A program made the translations under genes and the position numbers. From Desulfobacula sp. (GTDB lineage: Bacteria; Desulfobacterota; Desulfobacteria; Desulfobacterales; Desulfobacteraceae), in the NCBI GenBank assembly GCA_029940235.1, contig JAOZRI010000105.1:1-7331 (forward strand): a DNA stretch of 7,331 bases. The letters run 5' to 3'. Shown here in pieces: positions 1-4,886 of this stretch. Under the pieces are notes generated by a model that ran no database searches, was not told where the DNA came from, and saw only the letters and a program-made list of their open reading frames with translations. How positions within the stretch are numbered: the first letter of the stretch is position 1; the number at the start of each line of letters is the position of its first letter.

Positions 1-413
1 CCAGAATGTTTGCCATGGGCAGTATGGAAAAAGAAGCCATGGATGCTTCAAAGGCTTCCTTGGAAATTCTCTATTCTATTTTATCTTTAATGAAGCCTGG
101 TATGGTCATGGGTGATATTTTTGACCATTCACTGCAACTGGCAAAAAAGCTTGGATATGAAGAGCAGTTTCTCGGACTTCCCGACTTAAAATCAATTTTC
201 ATAGGTCATGGCACAGGGCTTGAACTTGTGGAAAACCCAATCATCTCCAAAGGGAAAAAAGATATTTTAAAATCTGGTATGGTCTTTGCTGTTGAACCTA
301 AATTTATTTTTCAAAACAGATTTGCAGCCGGTATCGAAAGTGTGATTCAAATCACAAATCAAGGAGCATGCTTTTTAAGCACGACACCCCATAAAATTTT
401 TATTTGTAAATAA
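1..413 (+). CDS. M24-family metallopeptidase (Xaa-Pro aminopeptidase/prolidase type), C-terminal part
   Basis: This is the end of a gene that starts outside the window; the first full codon is at position 3 and 136 residues remain. It carries the C-terminal half of the 'pita-bread' metallopeptidase fold, which removes N-terminal residues preceding proline or cleaves X-Pro dipeptides in the cytoplasm. Counting from the Met at position 6, three of the usual five metal ligands are visible: His68 in GHGTGLE, Glu97 in VFAVEPKF and Glu111 in GIESVIQIT. The first codons (Arg-Met-Phe) look like the tail of the DxTRxF motif, so the two Asp ligands and the creatinase-like N-terminal domain lie just upstream. 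The family usually has a second His after the first (GLEVHExP); here the segment is GLELVENP, with Val75 in that place. That could mean altered activity or a divergent subfamily. The gene converges on the diguanylate cyclase with no visible terminator. The family call is firm, the exact substrate is not. Confidence 0.88.
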   Translation, partial: RMFAMGSMEKEAMDASKASLEILYSILSLMKPGMVMGDIFDHSLQLAKKLGYEEQFLGLPDLKSIFIGHGTGLELVENPIISKGKKDILKSGMVFAVEPKFIFQNRFAAGIESVIQITNQGACFLSTTPHKIFICK

Positions 414-441
414 TGAAGGATAAAACAGTATTTCGTAAAGC

Positions 442-1485
442 TTAATTATCATCCTCAGATTCAGTTACAGCCCTGTTCCTACCTTGATTTTTTGCACGGT
501 ATAAAGCATCGTCTGCTCTTTTGATTGCTGCATCAAGGGATTCATCACTCTTTAATAATGCAACTCCAAGGGATATGGTTATCTGATCTATGGGCTCACC
601 TGTATCTTTTATCTTTAATTTCATGTCGGCAACACCTAACCGGATTTGCTGAGCAAGTAAATAAGCTCCCTTAATGGGTGTTTTTGGCAGTACCAGAATA
701 AACTCCTCACCTCCAAACCGGGCTGCGATATCCTGACCTTTAATATGATTTTTTAAATGTTTACCCAGCATTTTTAAAACATTGTCACCAACAAGATGAC
801 CATATTGATCATTAAATTTTTTAAAATGATCAATATCTAACATGATAACACTTAAAGGTTCATGGAAATTATCTTTGCCTTCCATAATCTTTGCCATATT
901 CTCATCAAAACCATGCCTGTTTAACAGAGTTGTCAGTGAATCTGTCTGGGCTGTTTTTTTAACTCCTTCAAGCTCCTGGGTGAGTACATTAATTTTAGAC
1001 TGGGCTGAATCAAGTTGGTTTTTAAGGGCTTTACTTGATTGAACGACTGATTTGGTCTCTGTAATAATATTCTTGGCAATTTTAGTAATGATATCTAAAG
1101 ATGCTGCCTTGTTGAGTTCATCAGCGTATGTATTCAATGTATTACCACGGTTTTCAATTCCGCTGCTTGAAGCACTCAACTGCGTGACCATCTCTGTGAG
1201 TATGTTTTGTAATTCCCTGGATGTCTGCTCGGCAAGCTCAAGTTTATTAGCTCCCATATGTTTTTTATGGAGCCTGGTAATTTGATCAAAATCTATTGGG
1301 TTGTTTTGTTTAAGCAGTAGTTCTAAACTCCTTTTTAATTGTTCATCCTCTCCTTTGGCATACTCATACCACATCAAATAGGAGATTGGATTATAGGGCA
1401 GTTGGGCTTTGGTGATTTTTTCCAGGGCTGTGCCCAGATATTCTTTTGATTTTGCAATTGATTCCGGATATTTTCCATTTTCCAT
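442..1485 (-). CDS. Cytoplasmic GGDEF diguanylate cyclase
   Basis: This 347-residue protein should make cyclic di-GMP from two GTP molecules. The C-terminal GGDEF domain spans about residues 181-342. The active-site loop reads GGEEF at 258-262, an active variant in many cyclases. The metal and substrate residues are in place: Asp217 in LDIDHFKKFND, Asn225, Asp234 in VGDN, and the SLGVA strand at 305-309. The inhibitory I-site normally reads RxxD five residues before GGEEF; here it is Lys249-Gly-Gln-Asp252, so product inhibition may be weak or absent. Residues 1-100 form a helical N-terminal region with a PYNPISYLMWYEYAKG segment of the kind found before the cyclase domain in other soluble cyclases; I cannot name its ligand. 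A probable coiled coil (about 145-182) links the two parts. No signal peptide or membrane segment is seen. The ATG at 1485 follows an AGGTGG ribosome-binding site and lies inside a 7-bp tandem repeat. The gene is divergent from the pilus operon. Confidence 0.93.
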   Translation of the reverse strand: MENGKYPESIAKSKEYLGTALEKITKAQLPYNPISYLMWYEYAKGEDEQLKRSLELLLKQNNPIDFDQITRLHKKHMGANKLELAEQTSRELQNILTEMVTQLSASSSGIENRGNTLNTYADELNKAASLDIITKIAKNIITETKSVVQSSKALKNQLDSAQSKINVLTQELEGVKKTAQTDSLTTLLNRHGFDENMAKIMEGKDNFHEPLSVIMLDIDHFKKFNDQYGHLVGDNVLKMLGKHLKNHIKGQDIAARFGGEEFILVLPKTPIKGAYLLAQQIRLGVADMKLKIKDTGEPIDQITISLGVALLKSDESLDAAIKRADDALYRAKNQGRNRAVTESEDDN

Positions 1486-1491
1486 TTTCCA
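1471..1491. repeat. Heptanucleotide tandem repeat TTTTCCA x3 over the cyclase start
   Basis: Three perfect copies of TTTTCCA occupy 1471-1477, 1478-1484 and 1485-1491. On the coding (minus) strand the unit is TGGAAAA, and the junctions create two ATG triplets, at 1485 and 1478. Only the one at 1485 opens the GGDEF reading frame. The first copy also supplies the end of the AGGTGG ribosome-binding site. Seven is not a multiple of three, so gain or loss of a copy would change which ATG is in frame. Confidence 0.85.
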
Positions 1492-1494
1492 CCT
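1489..1494 (-). promoter_or_regulatory. Ribosome-binding site of the diguanylate cyclase
   Basis: The minus-strand sequence AGGTGG lies three bases before the ATG at 1485. Its AGG core is six bases from the ATG. It supports this start over the second ATG at 1478, which opens a different frame. Confidence 0.6.
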
Positions 1495-1516
1495 AAGTTT
1501 TAATCGAATAATCTGA

Positions 1517-1545
1517 CTTATACTTTTTGCTATATAAAATGTTCA
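1517..1545 (-). promoter_or_regulatory. Possible sigma-70 promoter of the diguanylate cyclase
   Basis: On the minus strand, TGAACA (1545-1540, four of six matches to TTGACA) is followed after 17 bases by TATAAG (1522-1517, five of six matches to TATAAT). Transcription would start near 1510, leaving a leader of about 25 bases to the ATG at 1485. The spacing is good but the region is AT-rich, so chance matches are likely. Two TAATC boxes (1501-1505 and 1509-1513) sit at the predicted start site and could be an operator. Confidence 0.33.
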
Positions 1546-1652
1546 TACCATGCTTTATTTTTTTGGTAAAGGGTGTAAACAATATTTCTATACTATTCCA
1601 TGGATCAGAGCACCATTGTCAAGGATTTGCAAGGGCAGTGTGTCATATTTCT

Positions 1653-1679
1653 GGATTAATCTTGCAGGTTGATTAAGCC
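1653..1679. promoter_or_regulatory. Imperfect inverted repeat, possible operator
   Basis: GGATTAATC (1653-1661) and GATTAAGCC (1671-1679) are complementary at eight of nine positions around a 9-base loop. The stem is AT-rich and is not followed by a clean U tract, so a protein-binding site is more likely than a terminator. The left arm contains the palindrome GATTAATC, which recurs at 1781-1788. Confidence 0.35.
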
Positions 1680-1780
1680 TTTATTATGGATTGATTTATC
1701 ATTTTAATGGGAAAAAGTAATAAAAATCATAGGAAACACCTGTTTTTGAATAAAAAGTATTGAAAAAAAGAATCAAACAT

Positions 1781-1815
1781 GATTAATCGTATTATACAAA
1801 GAATCAAGTTATAAT
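1781..1815 (+). promoter_or_regulatory. Possible pilin promoter with overlapping palindrome
   Basis: A perfect TATAAT lies at 1810-1815, which would place the transcription start near 1822, about 34 bases before the pilin ATG. No good -35 hexamer is found at the right distance; the six bases 17 upstream match TTGACA at only two positions. The palindrome GATTAATC (1781-1788) occupies about -41 to -34, where an activator or repressor overlapping the -35 would bind. This is a prediction from pattern only. Confidence 0.35.
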
Positions 1816-1843
1816 ATATACATATAGTTACTGGTCTTTAAAA

Positions 1844-1848
1844 AGGAG
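1844..1848 (+). promoter_or_regulatory. Ribosome-binding site of the prepilin
   Basis: AGGAG lies seven bases before the ATG at 1856, an ideal spacing. It favours that ATG over the TTG one codon earlier (1853), which would be only four bases away. Confidence 0.75.
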
Positions 1849-1855
1849 TCTGTTG

Positions 1856-2506
1856 ATGGATTTTAATTTGAAAACAAAAAAAATAATTTCAAATGACAAG
1901 GGGTTTACTTTAATTGAGATGGCAGTTGTGCTGATCATTATCGGGCTTATCATCGGTGCTGTGGTCAAGGGAAAAGATATTGTCACCTCTGCGCAGCAAA
2001 AAAAATTATATACTAAATTTGTTCAATCATGGCAGATTGCCTTTAATTCCTACTATGATAGAACCGGATGGATTCTTGGTGACGATGCAAGCAATGACAA
2101 TACCGGGGCGCGAAATGGTTTTTGCGATGGTTCACCAACCTGCGCAAATGTTGTGGCACAGCTAAGAGCTGTCGGTCTTGAACCGCCGATTCAGGGTGCA
2201 TCAGGTTCTGAATGTGTGAGAAACTATAATGATTCCCAGGACAGGAGTTATGCTTTAACCATCAATTTTCGATATGATGCTGATATTGGCAATTATATTG
2301 AAATCAGTGATACAACCAATGGTATGCCGTCGGAACTTGGTATGGCGTGGGATAACATAGTTGATGGCGAACGTGGCGGCGATAAAGGAGATTTTCAATA
2401 TCATGCCGATGGTACAACAATAACTGCCAGTAGTGCAGCACCCTGGCCAGCAGTTGATGCAGCTGCTGTTCCAGCATCTGTGGGAATTTTCAAACTTCAA
2501 TTTTAA
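1856..2506 (+). CDS. Type IV prepilin / pseudopilin
   Basis: This 216-residue protein has a class III prepilin signal: a short basic leader of 16 residues ending in Lys-Gly, cleavage before Phe17, then FTLIEMAVVLIIIGLIIGAVV as the hydrophobic N-terminal helix, with the conserved Glu at mature position 5 (Glu21). A prepilin peptidase would cut after Gly16 and methylate Phe17, giving a mature protein of 200 residues. The globular part has three cysteines (90, 96 and 120), so at most one disulfide and one free thiol. It also has a Gly/Asp-rich stretch (about 166-179) that could be a loop or metal site. It is larger than a typical major pilin and may be a major or minor subunit; I cannot tell which. 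It is the first gene of the assembly cluster, and no terminator separates it from the next gene. The ATG is chosen because AGGAG lies seven bases upstream. Confidence 0.93.
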   Translation: MDFNLKTKKIISNDKGFTLIEMAVVLIIIGLIIGAVVKGKDIVTSAQQKKLYTKFVQSWQIAFNSYYDRTGWILGDDASNDNTGARNGFCDGSPTCANVVAQLRAVGLEPPIQGASGSECVRNYNDSQDRSYALTINFRYDADIGNYIEISDTTNGMPSELGMAWDNIVDGERGGDKGDFQYHADGTTITASSAAPWPAVDAAAVPASVGIFKLQF

Positions 2507-2509
2507 AAC

Positions 2510-2515
2510 AGGGGC
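2510..2515 (+). promoter_or_regulatory. Ribosome-binding site pointing to a non-canonical start
   Basis: AGGGGC begins four bases after the pilin stop codon. Its 3' end is seven bases before GTT at 2523 and ten bases before ATC at 2526. It is the only good ribosome-binding site near the N terminus of the PilO-like protein, so it argues for initiation here rather than at the TTG at 2646, before which I see no comparable site. Confidence 0.5.
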
Positions 2516-2525
2516 AGCTTAAGTT

Positions 2526-3032
2526 ATCAAAATATTTAAACCCCACATAATTTCAAGCCTGGTTGCTGTTGTTTTTATCATCTCCGGCTATTTTTTTTTA
2601 AATACCTACAACAGCTATTGTGCTGCCAGAGAGAAACTGTCAGCCTTGACTGGCCAACAGACATTTTTGCGAACACGTATTGCACAGCTAAATAAAAAAA
2701 ATAGAATCATTGATAGTGCAGACAGTTTTGTTCAACAGGCAAAAAGATTCGGGCTTACAAAAAACAGATGGGATCGCTTTCAGGTTAACCTGTCAGATGA
2801 AGCTTTAACATTTGAGCAGTTTCAAACAATCATTAATCAGACAGCCAACTCTGCCTACTACTATTTTACGCCTGAAACTCTCCAGGCAAGGGTTATAAAA
2901 AAAAACAGTGGGGTTAAACCAGGCGACCAGGCTCTTCAACCAACATATGTTGAAAAAAATACTGACTTGAAAGGTTTGGAGGCGTTTGATCTTATTGTAA
3001 CGCTTAATGGTTCTTTTTTAATAAGGAATTGA
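2526..3032 (+). CDS. Bitopic PilO/GspM-like pilus assembly protein without a canonical start codon
   Basis: The frame is open from 2523 (after an in-frame TAA at 2520-2522) to the TGA at 3030-3032. From the ATC at 2526 it gives 168 residues: a short basic start (IKIFKPH), one membrane helix (about residues 9-25), a coiled-coil-like region (about 30-65), and a periplasmic part ending in FDLIVTLNGSFLIRN, a strand pattern like that of PilO/GspM-type assembly proteins. No ATG, GTG or TTG occurs before the TTG at 2646, which would discard the whole membrane helix. An AGGGG ribosome-binding site at 2510-2514 points to a start around 2523-2526; codon 2523 is GTT and 2526 is ATC. Either a rare initiator is used (ATC preferred here) or a GTG/ATG was lost. 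Homopolymers (T9 at 2591-2599, A8 at 2694-2701, A9 at 2897-2905) do not break the frame. It would bridge inner-membrane platform components. The family call is by topology and position, not strong similarity. Confidence 0.65.
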   Translation: MKIFKPHIISSLVAVVFIISGYFFLNTYNSYCAAREKLSALTGQQTFLRTRIAQLNKKNRIIDSADSFVQQAKRFGLTKNRWDRFQVNLSDEALTFEQFQTIINQTANSAYYYFTPETLQARVIKKNSGVKPGDQALQPTYVEKNTDLKGLEAFDLIVTLNGSFLIRN

Positions 3033-3039
3033 TGCTGAC

Positions 3040-4323
3040 ATGGGGCATGAAAAACAGATACTGGAATTTGAAAATCTAACTTATTATGTCAAGGGCAGCA
3101 AGATTGACATAATTGATAGGTTTGAATCTGTCATTGGCGATAAATTATTTATTTGTAATTTCCAGGGTGCTGTCACAAGGGTGATGACTATTGATGCTCC
3201 GGTTAAATATGCTGAATCAATGGTGATAAGAAAACTCCAGGAAGAGGGAGAGTTTGATGAGCCTGTAACAATTTTAACCCATTTGAAGCGGAAAAGAGGA
3301 TCAAAAAGTACAGAAATATTTTTTACAGCTGTTAAATCAAAACTTTACCTGCAATACCAGGACAGAATAGAAGACCATGATGATTTGGTTATTTTATTTC
3401 CTCTCTACACTATACTGTTTAATTTTTTAAAAAAAGTCTCTTCAAAAGATCCCTGTGCGGTTGTTTTCAGGCATGGCCGGTTTGCTGATATTTTAGTTGG
3501 AACAAAAAAAAGAGTTTTGTTTGCATCGCGTTGTACCGGGTTTGATGAAAGCCAGGAACAGATATCATCTCTGTGGAATATGGTTGAGCAGGATATCAGC
3601 CAGGTTGAAAAAGACAACTTGATTAAGATTGAAAAAATAATTTGCCTTAACTGGGTTGATACCTGTACAGATAAAGCCATACAAGAGCTTTCATCAAAAT
3701 ACTATGCCTTTAATGAAGAGCAGATCTCTTTTCAGGATACAATCTGTGATATCTCTTTTTTAAAAGCTGTCAGGATGGTGCCGGCGAGAATGGGAATCAC
3801 AAAAAAAACAGGTTGGCTGCTTTATTACTCCAGACAATTTGCCCATATCGCAGCCTTTTTATTATTACTGTTTTCCTTTGGTTTTATTGCTTTTTATTTT
3901 AGCTATGCAAATAAAACAGATGTTATTGAGCAGGATATCGTCAAAGTTGAAGAGCAAATCAGCAAGATGAACAAACAGATTGCCTTAAAACCATTGAACA
4001 AAGAATTTTCTTCGGTTTTCAGTTTTGTGAATGATTTGCATCTTTATAAAAACACTCCCTCTTTTAAAACCATTATCCATGATATGGATACAGCTGTTTT
4101 TGAACCGCTCATACTGGAAAACCTTAAAATAAATTATACAGGTAAAAACGTCACAACAGAAATATACGGGGTTATACACTCTGATTTTGACTCTGCTTAT
4201 AAAGGGTATCAGATATTGTTAAAGACACTGGAAAAAAAGGGTTATATTATCACAGAGAACAGTTTTAATACCCGAATTGATCAAAGTGAATTTAAATTAA
4301 TTTTTTCAGGGAGTCTCCTGTGA
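3040..4323 (+). CDS. MshI/GspL/PilN-like bitopic assembly protein
   Basis: This 427-residue protein has a large cytoplasmic N-terminal region (about 1-262), one membrane helix (about 266-288, QFAHIAAFLLLLFSFGFIAF), a short coiled coil (about 292-314) and a small periplasmic domain (about 345-427) with the alternating strand-helix pattern of PilN/GspL C termini. In MSHA and type II secretion systems such proteins couple the cytoplasmic ATPase to the periplasmic platform, and the cytoplasmic part has an actin-like fold related to PilM. I do not see the PilM-type N-terminal nucleotide-binding signature, so nucleotide binding is doubtful, as for GspL. The ATG at 3040 is the only canonical start after an in-frame stop at 3022; AAGGA at 3023-3027 is rather distant (12 bases). 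The gene starts seven bases after the PilO-like gene ends, and its TGA overlaps the GTG start of the next gene, fitting one operon. The assignment rests on topology and context. Confidence 0.72.
   Translation: MGHEKQILEFENLTYYVKGSKIDIIDRFESVIGDKLFICNFQGAVTRVMTIDAPVKYAESMVIRKLQEEGEFDEPVTILTHLKRKRGSKSTEIFFTAVKSKLYLQYQDRIEDHDDLVILFPLYTILFNFLKKVSSKDPCAVVFRHGRFADILVGTKKRVLFASRCTGFDESQEQISSLWNMVEQDISQVEKDNLIKIEKIICLNWVDTCTDKAIQELSSKYYAFNEEQISFQDTICDISFLKAVRMVPARMGITKKTGWLLYYSRQFAHIAAFLLLLFSFGFIAFYFSYANKTDVIEQDIVKVEEQISKMNKQIALKPLNKEFSSVFSFVNDLHLYKNTPSFKTIIHDMDTAVFEPLILENLKINYTGKNVTTEIYGVIHSDFDSAYKGYQILLKTLEKKGYIITENSFNTRIDQSEFKLIFSGSLL
4308..4323 (+). promoter_or_regulatory. Ribosome-binding site and GTGA overlap of the PilP-like gene
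   Basis: AGGGAG (4308-4313) lies six bases before the GTG start at 4320, which overlaps the upstream TGA stop (4321-4323). The intervening TCTCCT can pair weakly with the ribosome-binding site (about four base pairs including one G-U), so re-initiation by ribosomes finishing the upstream gene may be favoured. Confidence 0.6.
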
Positions 4324-4886
4324 AAAGAAAATATTATGGTATAACCAGTATAGTTGTGATTTGTGTTTCATTTGTTGTAATATTGGGATATGGAGTGTAT
4401 CTTGGCAAGGGCATGGAATCAAAAACAGCTGTTTCACGCCCTGCACCCCTGCCTGATACTGCTGTTCCTGGCAAAAGCACAATGAATAAGATGAAAGTGT
4501 TGCACCAAGCTCTCTATTCTCTTGTAACCCTGTCACAAGATCCTGCCCCTTCAGGGTTAAAAATTTTTGGATATACTCCTGTAAGCCAGAAAAATAGAGT
4601 TGCAAAAAGATTTAAAAATAATTTTGATACAGGTTCTGCCCATCAGGAGTTGTTCTCATATGATCTTAGCCTGTGCTTTAGCTCAAAAACAAACAGTTTT
4701 TGTGTGATTGACAGTGTTCTTTATACAAAAAATGCACTTCTTCCAGACAATGAGAGAGTTTTGAAGATTGAGCACGATCGTGTACAAATCAGAAAAAACA
4801 GTATCAAAAAATGGATTTATCTCTCCCCAAAAGAGAAACAGGTCTTGAAAGAAAAAACCGGCATAAATGGAATGGGAAATATATGA
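4320..4886 (+). CDS. PilP/GspC/MshK-like inner-membrane-to-secretin linker protein
   Basis: This 188-residue protein has a basic N terminus, one membrane helix (about 8-28) and then a Pro/Ala-rich linker (about 35-52). The C-terminal periplasmic region (about 112-172) has the form of a GspC-HR/PilP domain: a strand with Phe-Ser and Cys119/Cys128, a segment FCVIDSVLYTKNALLPDNER, then VLKIEHDRVQIRKNSIKKWIYL, matching the family pattern of 'own residue, raised value, v-x-x-I-x-x-d-x-V-x-i' followed by a closing strand. Such proteins contact the N-terminal domains of the secretin and tie the inner-membrane platform to it. The position, directly before the secretin gene, agrees. The start is GTG at 4320, overlapping the previous stop in GTGA; the end overlaps the secretin start in ATGA. 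The two cysteines could form a disulfide. Similarity is weak at sequence level, so this is a domain-pattern call. Confidence 0.68.
   Translation: MKRKYYGITSIVVICVSFVVILGYGVYLGKGMESKTAVSRPAPLPDTAVPGKSTMNKMKVLHQALYSLVTLSQDPAPSGLKIFGYTPVSQKNRVAKRFKNNFDTGSAHQELFSYDLSLCFSSKTNSFCVIDSVLYTKNALLPDNERVLKIEHDRVQIRKNSIKKWIYLSPKEKQVLKEKTGINGMGNI

Larger units (their letters stand above)
1486..1855. other. Divergent AT-rich control region between cyclase and pilus operon
   Basis: These 370 bases hold no credible gene. They contain the divergent signals for the cyclase and the pilin, and several GATTA/TAATC elements: TAATC at 1501 and 1509, GATTAATC at 1654-1661 and 1781-1788, and GATTA at 1671. I looked for a cyclic di-GMP riboswitch (GEMM class), a GC-rich terminator stem and a sigma-54 promoter with the required 10-base spacing and found none that was convincing. 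Confidence 0.7.

Noticed and set aside
414..441. Bidirectional terminator between the peptidase and the cyclase
   Set aside because: The 28-base gap has no stem of useful length; only the six-base AAGCTT palindrome is present.
1651..1666. Sigma-54-like promoter CTGG...TTGCA upstream of the pilin gene
   Set aside because: The GG and GC dinucleotides are nine bases apart, while sigma-54 promoters require ten; the -24 element also lacks the usual CAC.
1486..1855. Cyclic di-GMP riboswitch in the pilin leader
   Set aside because: I looked for the conserved GEMM-type core and paired helices and saw none; the region is AT-rich with only short weak stems.
2255..2500. Minus-strand open frame with several cysteines opposite the prepilin
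   Set aside because: The cysteines come from Gly, Ala and Thr codons of the prepilin read backwards; there is no start signal or context.
2563..2600. Frameshift at the T9 run as an explanation for the missing start codon of the PilO-like gene
   Set aside because: The frame upstream of the run in the current phase encodes a good basic-plus-hydrophobic anchor. The other two phases hit stops at 2537 or 2548 and give less natural N termini.
4811..4882. Earlier secretin start at ATG 4811
   Set aside because: It would add 24 mostly charged residues before a clear lipoprotein signal peptide and overlap the preceding gene by about 75 bases; the ATGA overlap at 4883 is the natural start.
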